From Helianthus annuus (lineage: Eukaryota > Streptophyta > Magnoliopsida > Asterales > Asteraceae): a stretch of 64,000 bases of DNA. A model generated the notes under the pieces. The model searched no databases. It was not told the origin of the DNA and saw only the letters and a list, made by a program, of their open reading frames with translations. Position numbers and translations under genes: made by a program. The stretch lies in contig NC_035435.2 in NCBI RefSeq assembly GCF_002127325.2, positions 130,789,788 through 130,853,787 of the forward strand, in the 5' to 3' direction. This document shows, in pieces, positions 35,387 to 46,900 of the stretch; within the stretch, counting starts at the first letter, position 1, and every line of letters starts with the position of its first letter.

Positions 35387-35598
35387 GCTCAGCTGGGTGG
35401 AGGTGTGAGGGTTTTACCCTCTGGTCACGGGTTCGATCCCGGGCTAGAGCGGTTTTCCCGCACGGGTGAGCTAAGGGGTCGACTACCAGCCGGTCGAAAG
35501 CTGGTGTGGGCTGGACCTTAGGGGGGGCCCGGGGGTCGATCCCGGGGGGCGGAGGTACTTCGTCTAGGTGTGTTCCGCTGAGCCATTCAAAAAAAAAA
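35387..35598 (+). mobile_element. tRNA-derived SINE, about 212 bp, TSD AACAAAATACT
   Basis: Direct repeats AACAAAATACT at 35376-35386 and 35599-35609. The 5' part is tRNA-like: A-box GCTCAGCTGGGTGG at the very start and B-box GGGTTCGATCCC near 35428, with the stem-like TGAGGGTTTTACCCTCT between. A GC-rich body follows (GGGGGGGCCCGGGGGTCGAT) and then a poly(A) tail. The tRNA 5' end is truncated and the body is unrelated to tRNA, so this is not a tRNA gene. Confidence 0.85.
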
Positions 35599-35824
35599 AA
35601 CAAAATACTAATTTTCGTGGAGAAAATATATAGCATCCCAAACTTTATATGTAATAAATACTATATTGGGATGTTGTTAATTTCTACTTTGTTAAATGGC
35701 ATAAAGTCACTCAAGATAAGTAAACTTTTTAAGGTTAGTTAAATTAACGCAACTAATGCATTAAATGGATAGATGTTTCATTTGACCATGGGTCAATTCA
35801 TATCAAGAAAAGTAAGAGCATAAC

Positions 35825-36590
35825 TCTCTCTTAGCTCAAAAGTGGCGATAAGTGTTGGGTTGGAGAAGATCACCTAGGGGCGGTTCAGAAGCTAACAAGT
35901 TGTTTGCTCTTCAATCAGCTTTGGGCAATGTCACATTGGGTGACTCGGAGGATAAATGGGTTTGGGAATTGGATTTACAAGATGAATTCTCGGTTAAATC
36001 TTTTAGAAAACTTGTTAATAGTCATTCTATTCCAAATGTGATTCATGCTACTAGATGGAATAGACTTGTCCCAAGGAAGGTCAATATTCATGTGTGAAGA
36101 CTGTCTTTGGGTCGTCTTCCGACTAGATTCAACTTAAGTAAGACAGGTTTTGATATTCAGGTAATTGTATGCCCAATTTTCTTGTCAAGAACTGAATCTT
36201 CGAATCGTATTTTTGGTGAATAAGGTCTTGCATATAGATTTTGGAGTTGTATTGGTCGATGGTTGGATATTTCGTTTCCGGTTGACAAAACCCCTTATTC
36301 GATAATCCTGTGAGTGGACTGACTTAACGTTAACAAGAAGAAGAAAGATGTTACTGAGGCGATAATATACTCCGCTTGATGGTGTATTTAGAGATTTTGA
36401 AATGGCCGGTGTTTAGAAAAAAGGCACACAAGAATGCATTTTTATTCAATTATTTATTTGTCTTTTTATGGTGTACTAGTCATATTGCTAAATTAGTAGT
36501 TAGTTAGATTGAGTGGCTTAAAAATCCACTACATATGTAATTTTTTGGTGTTTTTTTCTCCCTGGTTAGTTTTTTTTTTCAAGCGAGTGA
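35825..36590 (+). pseudogene. 3' end of a LINE reverse-transcriptase ORF (zf-RVT region)
   Basis: The frame at 35852-36097 encodes an 81-residue remnant of the zinc-binding domain found after RT in plant L1-type LINEs: WVWELDLQDEFSVKSFRKL... then ATRWNRLVPRKVNIHV. Homology continues past a TGA at 36095-36097 in shifting frames (LGRLPTRFNLSKTGFDI near 36110). The 3' end is AT-rich with no clear poly(A) tail. The RT core is absent (5' truncation). Confidence 0.7.
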
Positions 36591-36943
36591 GTGTCTTTTA
36601 AAGGTTTGCCATTAATCAATGATGTCTTTTAAAGATTTGCCTTTCATAAAAACCAGATTAATCAAAGATAAGATAAGACACTAAGTTTTTGCTCTAGATA
36701 GGTTTTGTTAAAAATAATTATATTTTGATTATCAACTTCTAATATTGATCAACTTGTTCTCCAAGACTTTACCATCTTATAAATAGTCTATGTATCCTAT
36801 TGTAAAAAAATAAAAATAAAAAATATACCAATCAATAATAAACATCTTTTTTTCTCTCAATATCTCTCATCTTCTTTTGGCTTGTTCATAACACATTAGC
36901 AGCGTAGTTTGCTTTTGGAGTAGGATCGGACCATAAGCTCATC
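36591..36943 (+). repeat. possible LTR and leader of the gag-only relic
   Basis: A TATA box (TTATAAATAG, about 36777) and a CT-rich leader end near CATAACACATTAGCAGCG (about 36888-36905), which resembles the LTR end and primer-site region of small plant Copia-type elements. Boundaries are uncertain. Confidence 0.35.
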
Positions 36944-37907
36944 ATGACAAATCTTGCAAAACTTCAGTGCATAGCTCTAGATATTATTGGGAAAAACAAT
37001 TTTGTCGTGGGTATTGGATGCTGAAATACACTTGAATGCCAATAATCTTGGAGATTCAATTAAAGAAGGAAATAAAACAAATACCCTAGATAAAGAAAAG
37101 GCCACGATCTTTTTACGCCATCATATTCATGAGGCTTTGAAAAGTGAACACCTCATTATCAAGGATCCACTTGTCATTTAGACCAACATGAAAGAAAGGT
37201 ATGACCACCAGTAAACGGTAATATTACAGAGAGCTCGTTATGAGTGGATCAATTTAATGTTGCAAGACTTTAATTCATATGCGAGTACAACTCGGCAATG
37301 TTTAGAATCACATCACAATTGATTATATGTGGTGAAAATATTACTAATAAGGATATGATGGAAAAACATTCTCCACTTTCACGCCTCGAATGTTATACTA
37401 CATCAACAATATCATGAAAGGGGTTTCACCAAATATAGTGAGCTACTATCATGTTAGCTTGTGGCCGAGCAAAATAGTGAGCTTCTAATGAAAAATCACG
37501 AGACTCATTCGATTGGTACAACCCCATTCCCAGAAGCGAATGTGGCAGCATTTAATGGCCAAAGTGAAAGTCACGCGCGTTGCCAGGGTTATCATCATGG
37601 TCGTGGTCGTGGTCGTGGTCATAGTCATGGATGTGGACGTGGCAGGGGAAATTATCATGGTGTACAACTTAAAAACAAAGGGACTCACCAGAAGTGGCAT
37701 GCTAATGAAAATAAATCCAATGATGAAAAAGGATAAAAAGAAAAGTGGGGCTCCACCAAATGCATGTCACCTATATGGAAGTAACAAACATTCGGCTCAT
37801 GCATGTCGTACACCTAGACACTTGGTATAGCTTTACCAACAATCCATCAAAGACAGCGGAATAGGATTCGAGACAAACGTTACATATGAGGATGGAAATG
37901 TTGATGT
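36944..37907 (+). pseudogene. gag-only retroelement relic, 5' part
   Basis: Starts at MTNLAKLQCIALDI (ATG at 36944) and shifts frame several times. Recognisable pieces are a gag-like helical part (LSWVLDAEIHLNANNL at 37002; KATIFLRHHIHEALKSEHL), an Arg/Gly/His-rich basic tract near 37590-37660, and a CCHC knuckle at about 37762-37810 (CHLYGSNKHSAHAC, with the second Cys changed to Tyr). Copia-1 interrupts the frame at 37907; it resumes at 49104. The type resembles Copia gag proteins of gag-only plant elements. Confidence 0.65.
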
Positions 37908-38548
37908 TGTAGGTCCCTTTTCGCGGAGGATAACGAACCTAAACCTTGTTATACTAACCTACTAGCAAGTGCGGAATCCAAGCTAGTAGGCAAACCGGGA
38001 TGAAGCAAGTAGAGAAACAAGCACACAAGATTTCACCGATTAACACCACTGTATTAATACGTATGAAGGTTCCGGTTACAAGCACAATGTTTACAAAACC
38101 AAAGATGTAAACTCTCAAGTGTGTGTGTGTGTTTCCAGCAGAATGCTCTCAAGCTCTCTATCTCTCGGTGTGACTATCTGTGTGCATCTACCTTTCACAC
38201 TACACTGCATGGGTATATATATACCCAGCTCATGATGCCTGGTCGAAGGATCCGATAGATGGTCCGAAGGATCATCTTTCGGATAGAAAGCTTTCGAAGG
38301 ATTAGCAAGGACCTCGAAAGATCACCTTTTGAGGTCTATTGTTCGAAGCCTATCTTTCGATCACCTCGAAGGATCAACAGAATCCTTCGAGTCTATCCTT
38401 CGACATCGACACACATATCAAACATATGTTATCTGTTGGCCAAGTCAAACTAGGAGGATAGTTGACTTGGTCAACTTACAGACTAACTTTGGACATCGTT
38501 TACATACAGACCGAATACAGACAAAGTACAGACACAAGTGCACCAACA
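37908..38548 (-). repeat. 3' LTR of Copia-1 (641 bp)
   Basis: On the - strand begins TGTTGGTGCAC and ends GGGACCTACA. About ten copies of the word TCGAARGAT in both orientations occur between 38230 and 38405. A GTGTGTGT run and a GTATATATATAC palindrome lie further in. Confidence 0.97.
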
Positions 38549-38560
38549 AACTCCCCCTTG
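38549..38560 (-). promoter_or_regulatory. polypurine tract of Copia-1
   Basis: On the - strand CCAAGGGGGAGTT abuts the TG of the 3' LTR. Further copies of AAGGGGGAG lie nearby (about 38753 and 38772), so several plus-strand primer candidates exist. Confidence 0.85.
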
Positions 38561-40438
38561 GCTGTAGCTTTGTCTTTATCTTCTATAGTTGTAGACTCGT
38601 CTCGAACTTCGACGGTCTTTGGTCTTCGAGTTACCAAAACTCTGATGTCCTTTCAAGTCTTCATTGTCGGAGGATCTTCAAAGTCTTCACGTCTTGAAAG
38701 CAGAGAGTGTATCAACAAACTACCCGTATCATGTAGGAAGTGTGTTGACAAACTCCCCCTTAACATAAGCTCCCCCTTGAGTTATGCTCGTGAATGGACT
38801 TTATATTTATGAAGTGAGATCCTTGTGGTGTTGAAGATGGTCAGCGGCTACTCGATCATCTTCATCAGTTGAGCGCCTTCTCGTCGTGTCTTCATTCCAA
38901 AGCTTGTCATCGACCATGTTCTCCTAGCCTTTAGAATCTGCACATGCAAGAAATCTAAACGCGTAATGAGAACAACTGCTTGGAACATAGTATAAGCAAA
39001 TGACACACGAATGACCATGTCACAATCAAACACCGTCCGACAGTTTGAAAGTTTAACAAATTTGTCAATTTTAAGTCGTTAACTTTCAAAACATGCAAAT
39101 TTCGACCGTTTATGAAGATTTAGTCAGTTTGGTTTTCGTTCAGGTTTCAGGCAACGAAGACTTGAGCTCCCACATCGTACGATCGAAAATAAAGTAGAAA
39201 GAAAATCTTTTTGGCTTTTATAAAGTTTATATTAAAACACACCTAAAATCTTTTTGGTATTTTTGAAAGTAAAAGACAACAATTTAAAATCCCTTGAGTG
39301 TTATCAAACGACATCACCGCTAATGTCGTGCTGATATGCACCAAACGACGAAACTGTTTAAAAGAAGAACAATAAGGGTTAAGCAGTAAATAAATATATA
39401 CAAACATTCTTTTTGCGAGTTTCGAGGGTAAGAGAATCATATCAGTGTACGGTCATGCCAAAACACTCTTGTTGTTCAGTTAGTTAACATTAAGATAAGC
39501 ATCCTAGAACAATTATCGGTATTGTTATCCACTTAAGCTCAAACTTATCAGATGTAATCATGGCGAGGGGATACGTTAAGGTATGATTTATACTTACCAA
39601 CCGGTGTTCATCCACATCACGACACATTCCCGTATCAAGGTATGCACGAGAGTTCATCTTACCGGTGAGTATACCGATTATCATCTGTTTGACCGTATAA
39701 AATGTGAGATACTCACTTATTTTGATTTGAAAACAAGTCCTTTGTGATATAATCACTTATTGATGAGGAACTTGATTTTCGTATGCATGAGGGCACAGGT
39801 GCAAGTCCGTGAACAGGTCAGTACTTCCGTACAGCAGAGAGACGAACTTGACACCCGGATAAATGTGATATTTTATCACTTATTTGATTTGGACATGTGA
39901 TTGTTTATCACTTATTGAGGTCGAATGCAGTATGTATTATGTACACGTATGTATAGTATCATGGAAGATCTAGACTTGCGTCCCCGTTATTTTTCGGTAA
40001 AAGATACAACCATGATACCCAGATGATAAGCAGCATAAAGACCGAATATCTCAGAACCTCGGCAATCTATCAAACGAAATTTCGGTACTAAGACCATATG
40101 CCAATGAATGGTTCCCACCTGGTCTTCAGTCGATTAAGATTTATATCACCCTGCACACTTTAAAATGATTGTGAGCCTACCGATACATCTTATATAGAGC
40201 TGCTTATCGTTTTGCATTTAAGGTTTAAAGAGGTTTGGATAGACCACTGATGTACTATCATTTTCTCTTTTGCTCGCCAGGAAACTCATTTTTGTTTTTC
40301 TATTGTTTTTGTGTTTTTGAAATTTTTCGGTGTTTTTGTATTTTCTGAGTTTTGGATTTACTCCCCCTAAAATCAATAAACTAAGATAAATTTAAAAACA
40401 CTCAAAGATATTTACAAAAATGATTTTCCGACGTTGGT
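38561..40438 (-). other. long 3' noncoding region of Copia-1
   Basis: 1.9 kb between the pol terminator and the polypurine tract with no long frame. Sequence blocks are shared with the 3' region of Copia-2: TTTTAGGGGGAGTAA (about 40360), AATGATAGTACATCAGT (about 40255), and a GTACGGAAGTACTGACCTG-like block (about 39820). In some SIRE-type elements this position carries an env-like ORF; nothing like it is readable here. Confidence 0.7.
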
Positions 40439-42061
40439 TTACTCTTGCTTGACCTTAATGCCATTTACCAATAATAAGAAGTCAAATCTAGATTTGTCAA
40501 AAGCTTTGGTAAATAAGTCGGCACGTTGGTCATCGGTGTGGACCTTAACAACATCGATAAGCCTTTTCTCAAAGCAATCACGTATGAAGTGATATTTGAT
40601 TTCGATGTATTTGGTCTTTGAATGCTGCACAGGATTTTTAGTGATATCTAAAGCAGCAGAATTATCAACGTATATAGGAGTAGTTAGGAATTCAAAACCG
40701 TAGTCCCGCAATTGTTGTTGGATCCAAAGAACTTGTGAACAACAACTTGAGGCAGCAATGTATTCAGCTTCGCATGTTGATGTAGCGACGCATGTCTGCT
40801 TCTTGCACTGCCATGTGACTAGGCGATTTCCTAAAAACTGACATCCAGCCGTTGTGGATTTGCCGTCGATTTTACATCCGCCAAAATCAGAATCACTGAA
40901 TGCGACCAAGTCAAAGTTATTATCCCTAGGATACCACATACCGGTGTCGGGGTAAGCCTTCAAATAACGAAAAATCCTTTTGACAGCTGCAAGATGTGAA
41001 GCCTTCGGATTAACTTGATATCTGGCAAGTAGGCACGTTGGGTACATTATATCTGGCCTTGATGCTGTGAGGTACATAAGGGATCCGATCATCGCGCGAT
41101 AGTATGAAGGGCTAACAGGTTCACCCTTCAAATCAGGAGTTATTCCGTGATTAGTTGGCAATGGGGTACCAATGGGCGTTGCATCGGACATCTGGAACCG
41201 GCTCAAGATGTCTCCAACATATTTAGTCTGATGGATGAATATCCCAGACTCCGTTTGTTGCACTTGTAGGCCCAAAAAGAAATTCATTTCCCCCATAGCA
41301 CTCATCTCGAACTTATCCTGCATGATGCGCTCGAAATTCCTACACAAAACATCATTAGTAGAACCAAAAATAATATCATCAACATATACCTGTACCAGTA
41401 GAAGATCTCCATCTTGTTCTTTGATGAAGAGAGTACAATCGATAAGACCTCTTCGAAACCCGTTCTCCAGCAGATATGTAGATAAGGTTGCATACCAAGC
41501 TCGTGGCGCTTGATGAAGACCATAGAGAGCTTTGTTGAGCAACCAAACCCGATCGGGATGGACAGGATCTTCAAAACCTGGAGGCTGTTCGACATATACC
41601 TCTTCTTCAACCACACCATGTAGAAATGCACTTTTGACGTCCATCTGGTAAACCTTGAATCCTTTAAATGAGGCATAAGCCAGAAAGATCCGAATAGCTT
41701 CCAGACGTGCAACTGGTGCATAGACTTCGTTGTAGTCGATTCCTTCTATCTGACGAAAACCTTGAACGACTAAACGAGCTTTGTTCCGAATAACCACTCC
41801 ACGGTCGTCTTTCTTGCATTTGAAGACCCATCGAGTGCCAATCTTCTTGTAATTCTCAGGTTTTTCAACAAGCTTCCAAACACCAAGCTTGTGAAATTGC
41901 TGTAATTCTTCCTGCATGGCTTCAACCCAAGCACTGTCTTTCAATGCTTCTTTCCACGACTTTGGTTCTTCTTGTGACACGTAACACGCGAAGGACCAGT
42001 CATTTTGTTGACCAGATTCTCTTATAGCTGAATACAAACCAGCATTCCGGTTGTTTCTCAG
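40439..42061 (-). CDS. Copia-1 pol, C-terminal part: reverse transcriptase and RNase H
   Basis: Continues in the same frame as the protease-integrase part after one TAG codon (42062-42064). Counting from the first ATG-like Met (42037), RT motifs are [11 protein letters not shown] (about 70), [11 protein letters not shown] (about 131), [12 protein letters not shown] (about 171) and the catalytic YVDDIIFG (218-225). RNase H follows from about 400 ([15 protein letters not shown] ... [13 protein letters not shown]) and ends with the usual LFTKAF tail. All key residues are present. The enzyme copies the element RNA into DNA within virus-like particles. Without readthrough of the TAG this part is not made as a fusion. 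Confidence 0.92.
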   Translation of the reverse strand: MRNNRNAGLYSAIRESGQQNDWSFACYVSQEEPKSWKEALKDSAWVEAMQEELQQFHKLGVWKLVEKPENYKKIGTRWVFKCKKDDRGVVIRNKARLVVQGFRQIEGIDYNEVYAPVARLEAIRIFLAYASFKGFKVYQMDVKSAFLHGVVEEEVYVEQPPGFEDPVHPDRVWLLNKALYGLHQAPRAWYATLSTYLLENGFRRGLIDCTLFIKEQDGDLLLVQVYVDDIIFGSTNDVLCRNFERIMQDKFEMSAMGEMNFFLGLQVQQTESGIFIHQTKYVGDILSRFQMSDATPIGTPLPTNHGITPDLKGEPVSPSYYRAMIGSLMYLTASRPDIMYPTCLLARYQVNPKASHLAAVKRIFRYLKAYPDTGMWYPRDNNFDLVAFSDSDFGGCKIDGKSTTAGCQFLGNRLVTWQCKKQTCVATSTCEAEYIAASSCCSQVLWIQQQLRDYGFEFLTTPIYVDNSAALDITKNPVQHSKTKYIEIKYHFIRDCFEKRLIDVVKVHTDDQRADLFTKAFDKSRFDFLLLVNGIKVKQE

Positions 42062-43888
42062 CTAATTACGCGTCTGCACACCGTGATCGACATCTCCTAT
42101 TATATTCTGCTGGGGGTGGGTATCATGAATCCTCATTTCAGGATTATCTGGCACACGAGCATTGATACCCAAATTATTCAGATTAAGATCAACAACCAAC
42201 TCCACACCAGGAATGTGGTTAGAGGTGGATGCATTCCCTTCAGCAGTATCTATATTCTGCGTATGAGGTGTATCTACAGAAGCACCTTGAACAGGAGCAG
42301 CTGGAGCTGAAGATCCTTCGGCTGCATCATGATATTCATCATCTTCAGAAGAGTCATTATAATCAGCAGCATCTTCATAAACCTCATTTTGAACCATATT
42401 GTTGACTGACGAAGAAGCTTGAGGGTCAACAACAATAGGTCTAACCAATGGCGAGACAGCAGCGTTGTCACTTTCCAACAACATTCGAGCCGCTGCTGAT
42501 TCTTCGTCAAAGGTTGGCAGATTAAAGGAGTCAAATAGTCCATCATAATCGAACATCCACGGATCACCCGGAGCCCTAACAGGACTCGTGTACCTTTGAA
42601 CCCTAACTTCGCTCCATAGCTCAATCTTTTTGGTAGTTAGATTCCAAACACGAAAATTCGGAGTAGCATATCCAAGGAAGAAACCCTCGATAGCTCGTGC
42701 ACCAAACTTTCCATCCGGCTCAATCATAGTACAAGGAGCACCAAACGGTTCAAGGTAAGAAAGATCCGGTTTCCTTTTCTGAAGGAGTTCGAAGCAAGTC
42801 TTGCCATGTCTCTTTACTGTAAGAACTCTGTTCAACGTGTAGCAAGCAGCCGATACAGCCTCTCCCCAGAATTGAATAGGGAGTTCCGACTCTACTAACA
42901 TTGTTCTTGCAGTTTCAATAATAGTTCGATTCTTCCTCTCAGCGACACCATTTTGTTGTGGAGTATAACGAGAACTGTACTCATGAAGAATGCCTTTAGA
43001 AGTACAAAACTCATCCATAACTTGATTCTTGAATTCAGTTCCATTGTCGCTTCGGATCCTTTTCACTTTCAACGTATAGAGATTCTCCAACATTGTAAGA
43101 AGATCCTTGAGGATGCCAGGAGTTTCACTTTTGTGTGCCATAAAAGATACCCAAGAAAATCTAGAGTAGTCATCAGTAACTACTAAACAATAAGCATCAC
43201 CAAACGTTGTCTTGTGCTTCATAGGTCCAAAAAGGTCCATATGAAGACGTTCGAGAGGCATGCTGACAGTGTTGATTTTCTTCAAAGGGTGAGACTTCTT
43301 TGTTTGCTTCCCCTTTTGGCACGAGACACAGATATCTTGCAAATGAAAACTTCTCACAGGCACACCATTCACAAGATTATTTTTCACCAAATGGTTCATT
43401 TTTCTCAAGTGAATGTGTCCCATTCTTCTGTGCCAAGATATAGACTCCTTTTCTGTGGCTTTTGAGACAAAACAAGTAACTTGTGCAGATGTTGTAATCG
43501 CCTGGCTCATGTCGAGAATATAAAGATCATTAACTCTCGGAGCCGATAAGAGAATCCATTCTTGTGGAATTTTGAATCCAGGTTTCAGCACATAGCAGCC
43601 AGCGTCATCAAAAATCACTGAGAACTTTTTATCGCAGATTTGCGACACACTGAGAAGATTGTGATCAATTTGCTTCACATAATTGATCTTATCAAAGCAC
43701 ACGATGCCATTGGAGATACTTCCTTCTCCAGTGATGTACCCTCCTTTATCACCCGCAAAAGCAACATACCCTCCTCTAATATTTCTCACGTCATACAGGA
43801 GCCGTAAGTCGCCAGTCATGTGCCTGGATGCTCCACTATCAACAATCCAATGACTATTAATAGTTCCTCCTAGAACATCCTGCACATG
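42062..43888 (-). CDS. Copia-1 pol, N-terminal part: protease and integrase
   Basis: The frame is +1 relative to gag and starts without an ATG, so expression would need a frameshift, reinitiation or splicing. Counted from the GTG at 43885: protease active site WIVDSGASRHMTG (13-25); GAG-pre-integrase WHRRMGHIHLRKM from 151; Cys pair C186/C189; integrase acidic triad D217 (LHMDLFGP), D280 (RSDNGTEF) and E316 (NGVAERKNR), which gives the DD35E spacing. The C-terminal 200 residues are acidic and low complexity. It ends at a TAG where related proteins run on into RT, because the next codon onward keeps the same frame. This looks like a single nonsense mutation. Confidence 0.9.
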   Translation of the reverse strand, partial: HVQDVLGGTINSHWIVDSGASRHMTGDLRLLYDVRNIRGGYVAFAGDKGGYITGEGSISNGIVCFDKINYVKQIDHNLLSVSQICDKKFSVIFDDAGCYVLKPGFKIPQEWILLSAPRVNDLYILDMSQAITTSAQVTCFVSKATEKESISWHRRMGHIHLRKMNHLVKNNLVNGVPVRSFHLQDICVSCQKGKQTKKSHPLKKINTVSMPLERLHMDLFGPMKHKTTFGDAYCLVVTDDYSRFSWVSFMAHKSETPGILKDLLTMLENLYTLKVKRIRSDNGTEFKNQVMDEFCTSKGILHEYSSRYTPQQNGVAERKNRTIIETARTMLVESELPIQFWGEAVSAACYTLNRVLTVKRHGKTCFELLQKRKPDLSYLEPFGAPCTMIEPDGKFGARAIEGFFLGYATPNFRVWNLTTKKIELWSEVRVQRYTSPVRAPGDPWMFDYDGLFDSFNLPTFDEESAAARMLLESDNAAVSPLVRPIVVDPQASSSVNNMVQNEVYEDAADYNDSSEDDEYHDAAEGSSAPAAPVQGASVDTPHTQNIDTAEGNASTSNHIPGVELVVDLNLNNLGINARVPDNPEMRIHDTHPQQNIIGDVDHGVQTRN

Positions 43889-43901
43889 TCAAATAAACAC
43901 A

Positions 43902-46900
43902 TCAGTTGAGAATGGGGACCCAAGCCTTAGTGGTCTTGGGTCGTCCCTTGGCATCACGATATGTAAGCTCTATCTCTTGATGGTTTTCAAGAACAACTGC
44001 TCCCCCTGAATTGTCACCCGACTTAGGTAACCAAGTTTGTCTGTGACTACCAGTTTTTGAAGATTCTGGTTTTATATGTTGTGACACACTTGGTTCCTTT
44101 TGCACTGTTTTAACTTCAGATTTTAAAGCTTTTTCAACAGTTTTTATGTTCTTACGTCGTTGTTTAGTTTCTTGTTCTTTTACAGTTCGTTTATCTTGGT
44201 TAGGTGAAACTGACCGACGTTGAGGGTGAACTGTTTCAGGTGGAGCCTTTTCAACCAATTTCTTCTTTGGAGCATTTGGGCAGTTTCTGATAATGTGCCC
44301 AATTTCTCCACATTTGAAACAAGTTCTCCTTTCAACAGACTTAGGAGAACTTGATCGACTACCAGATGTTGAACTTGTAGAACCTGAGGTACTTGCTCTT
44401 TCATCACACCCGTTTGTATGTTGGGTGTAATTGTTATCACTGTTACGTTTCAAAATTTTGACTTGTTGTACAAAATCAGTGTTTGATTTGTTTTCAAAAG
44501 TCTCAATTTTATCTGTACCCTTTGATGCTACAAATTTAACATCTTTTCCTTTCTTCATGTAACGAGCTCCTTTTGATTCAACCTTAGCCTTTGGCTTTGG
44601 AGCTCGTTGTTGTTGTTTACCCTTAGAAGCAGTCGGTTGTTGAGTGGTTGGAGATTTTTGATTGCCAAACTGTTTCCTAATCTCAGCCTTAGGAATTGGA
44701 TCACATTGTGTTACCACAATTCCCGGCAGTGTTTTTCCCAAAAATTTGTTTGTATTGTCTTCAAAGACTTTGTCAATCAAAGATTTATTTACATTTTTAA
44801 TTGGAAAAACATGATCTGAGTAGATTTTATTATCTCCAACCAAAGTGTACAACACATTACTGCTTTTAACAGTAGACACACTTGTCTTATCAACCTTGAC
44901 TGGATCAATCACTTGCTTCTCAACAGATGAAGCCTCAGGAGTATCAGGATCACAAAGGATGTGATTCTCTCGTGGAATATCTACTCCTTTCATCTTGCTA
45001 AGTGATTTATCCTGATCACTTACAGCCACTTCTGATTCATCATCCGATGTCTCATAGTCCTCGATAATTGGAGGACTTTGTTTCATGGATGGTGAAGTTT
45101 CTTGTTCCTTAGGGGCTGTGTTTGAAGAACTGTCCGATTTGAACCCTAGGCCAGTAGAAAATTCCTCAAAGTTCAAAGGCACACTGGGTTCATACCGAGG
45201 CATTTCCTCTTCATCGGGCATCTTGGTATAGTTGTCCATCAAAGGGGGTGGACACGCCTTATACCCTACACCTTTCACGTTACCTTTCAGTTGTTGAACG
45301 TCTATGATGTGATCAAGCACAAATCGGGAGTTAGAATAACTATCCAATTTCTGTTTGATCGCATCATGCTTGCATTGGGCAATGGCTAATTGCTTCTTAG
45401 TTTCTTCCACAAGGTTAATGTATTCATTTATACTTACTTGTTTGTGGTAAACTACTTTGTTAACCTCGGACACATTTTTCTTTAATGTTTCTATTACAGA
45501 TTTAAATTCTTTTTCATTCCGGGTTAAAGCCATGTTTGCCTCTTGGCATTTTGACAGTTCAATAACCAAATTCTGATTATGACTATGAAGCTTTTCTGAT
45601 TCAAGCTTCATCTCTGCACATGATTTACAAATACTAGGAGCAGGAGGTTCAGAAGTTACCTGACTAGTAGAGGCTGAACCATTTGCCATAAAGGCAGTTT
45701 GAAAAGAAAAAGCTCCATCTTCAGAGAATAGCTTTTCCATTTCCGTTGATGTAGCAGCAGCCTTCCTAATCAGAATTGATTTCTGACATTTAAGCTCATC
45801 AGCTTCATTCAGTAGCTCCTGTATATCATCATCTCCTTCCTCATTCACATCAGGCTCTGAGTGATTATCCCCAGAAACAGAGCCTTCTTCATCCGAACTG
45901 CCCGAATAACCAGAACTGTCATCGCTCCCAGAAGATTCTTCTTTATGAACCTGCTCGATGACCTTAGCATACAATGCAGTTCCACTTCCTTGATCACCTT
46001 CACCAAACTGCACTGACCAGTCACATCCTTCATCAGCTTGAACAGCCAAAGCCCGATTGTGATTGGTAGTTCCAGGCTGTCCCTGATTGTTGTTCACTGC
46101 CACCATCCTCCGTTCACGGTTTTCTTGTTGGGCATTCGCATTAGTCTGGTTTCTGAACGGGTTGTGATTGCCGTGTTTTGTTGGTCGAGTGCACTCACGT
46201 TTAAAGTGCCCTTTCTCGCCACAGTTAAAGCACGTGACGGCATTAATATCAAACCCATACTTCGTGTTTTTCTTTCCTTCCAACGAAGTTCTTCCAGTTC
46301 GTGCCATGAAATCTTTTGCCCTTCTAACCGCACTAGCAAAAGCCCATTTAATATCCATTAACTCCATTTCTTCCTTGTCGATCTGATCATAATCTTCATT
46401 GGTCATGTTGATGTTTCCAAGCTGACCAGCTACCAAACCACAGTAAGCACTGACCATGGTGTTGATAATTTCCATATGTTCCTTAGCAACTTCAATGCTA
46501 AGGTGTGAAAGATTTGAGTTGTCGACTCGGATCGTGTGATAACTTTGGGGTTGAGGTTGAGGATTGCTTGTATAGTGAGCTTGCTGTTGTTGTTGTTGAG
46601 GTTGTGGTTGTGGCTGTGTTGGAACAGGAATATAGGACCTCGGATCGAATTGAGGTTGTGGTGGAGCAGCTGTTGATTGAGGAAATGGAAAGGAACTTGA
46701 ACTTGTATTGGACACAAATGCAGTCTGCAGCTTAGGTTGCTGTTGCTGAGCTGCAGCGGATCTTGCCAAAGCATCGAATCCTGGAAGATACATTTCTGTA
46801 TTCTGAGGAGCTGGAGCACGCCTTGCTTTTCTAATTTCTTCATCATTTTTATGTTCCAGCTTCTGAATGAACTCGTAGATGTTGATTTCATCTAGAGCTT

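Noticed and set aside
35387..35460. tRNA gene
   Set aside because: A and B boxes are present, but the acceptor and 5' portion are missing and target duplications plus a poly(A) tail show a SINE.
37485..37830. Overlapping Thr-rich and Val-rich frames
   Set aside because: Shadows of the Arg/Gly/His-rich tract of the gag relic.
38259..38812. Frames in and next to the Copia-1 LTR (also 48809-49242)
   Set aside because: They repeat in both LTRs and arise from the TCGAARGAT words; no protein homology.
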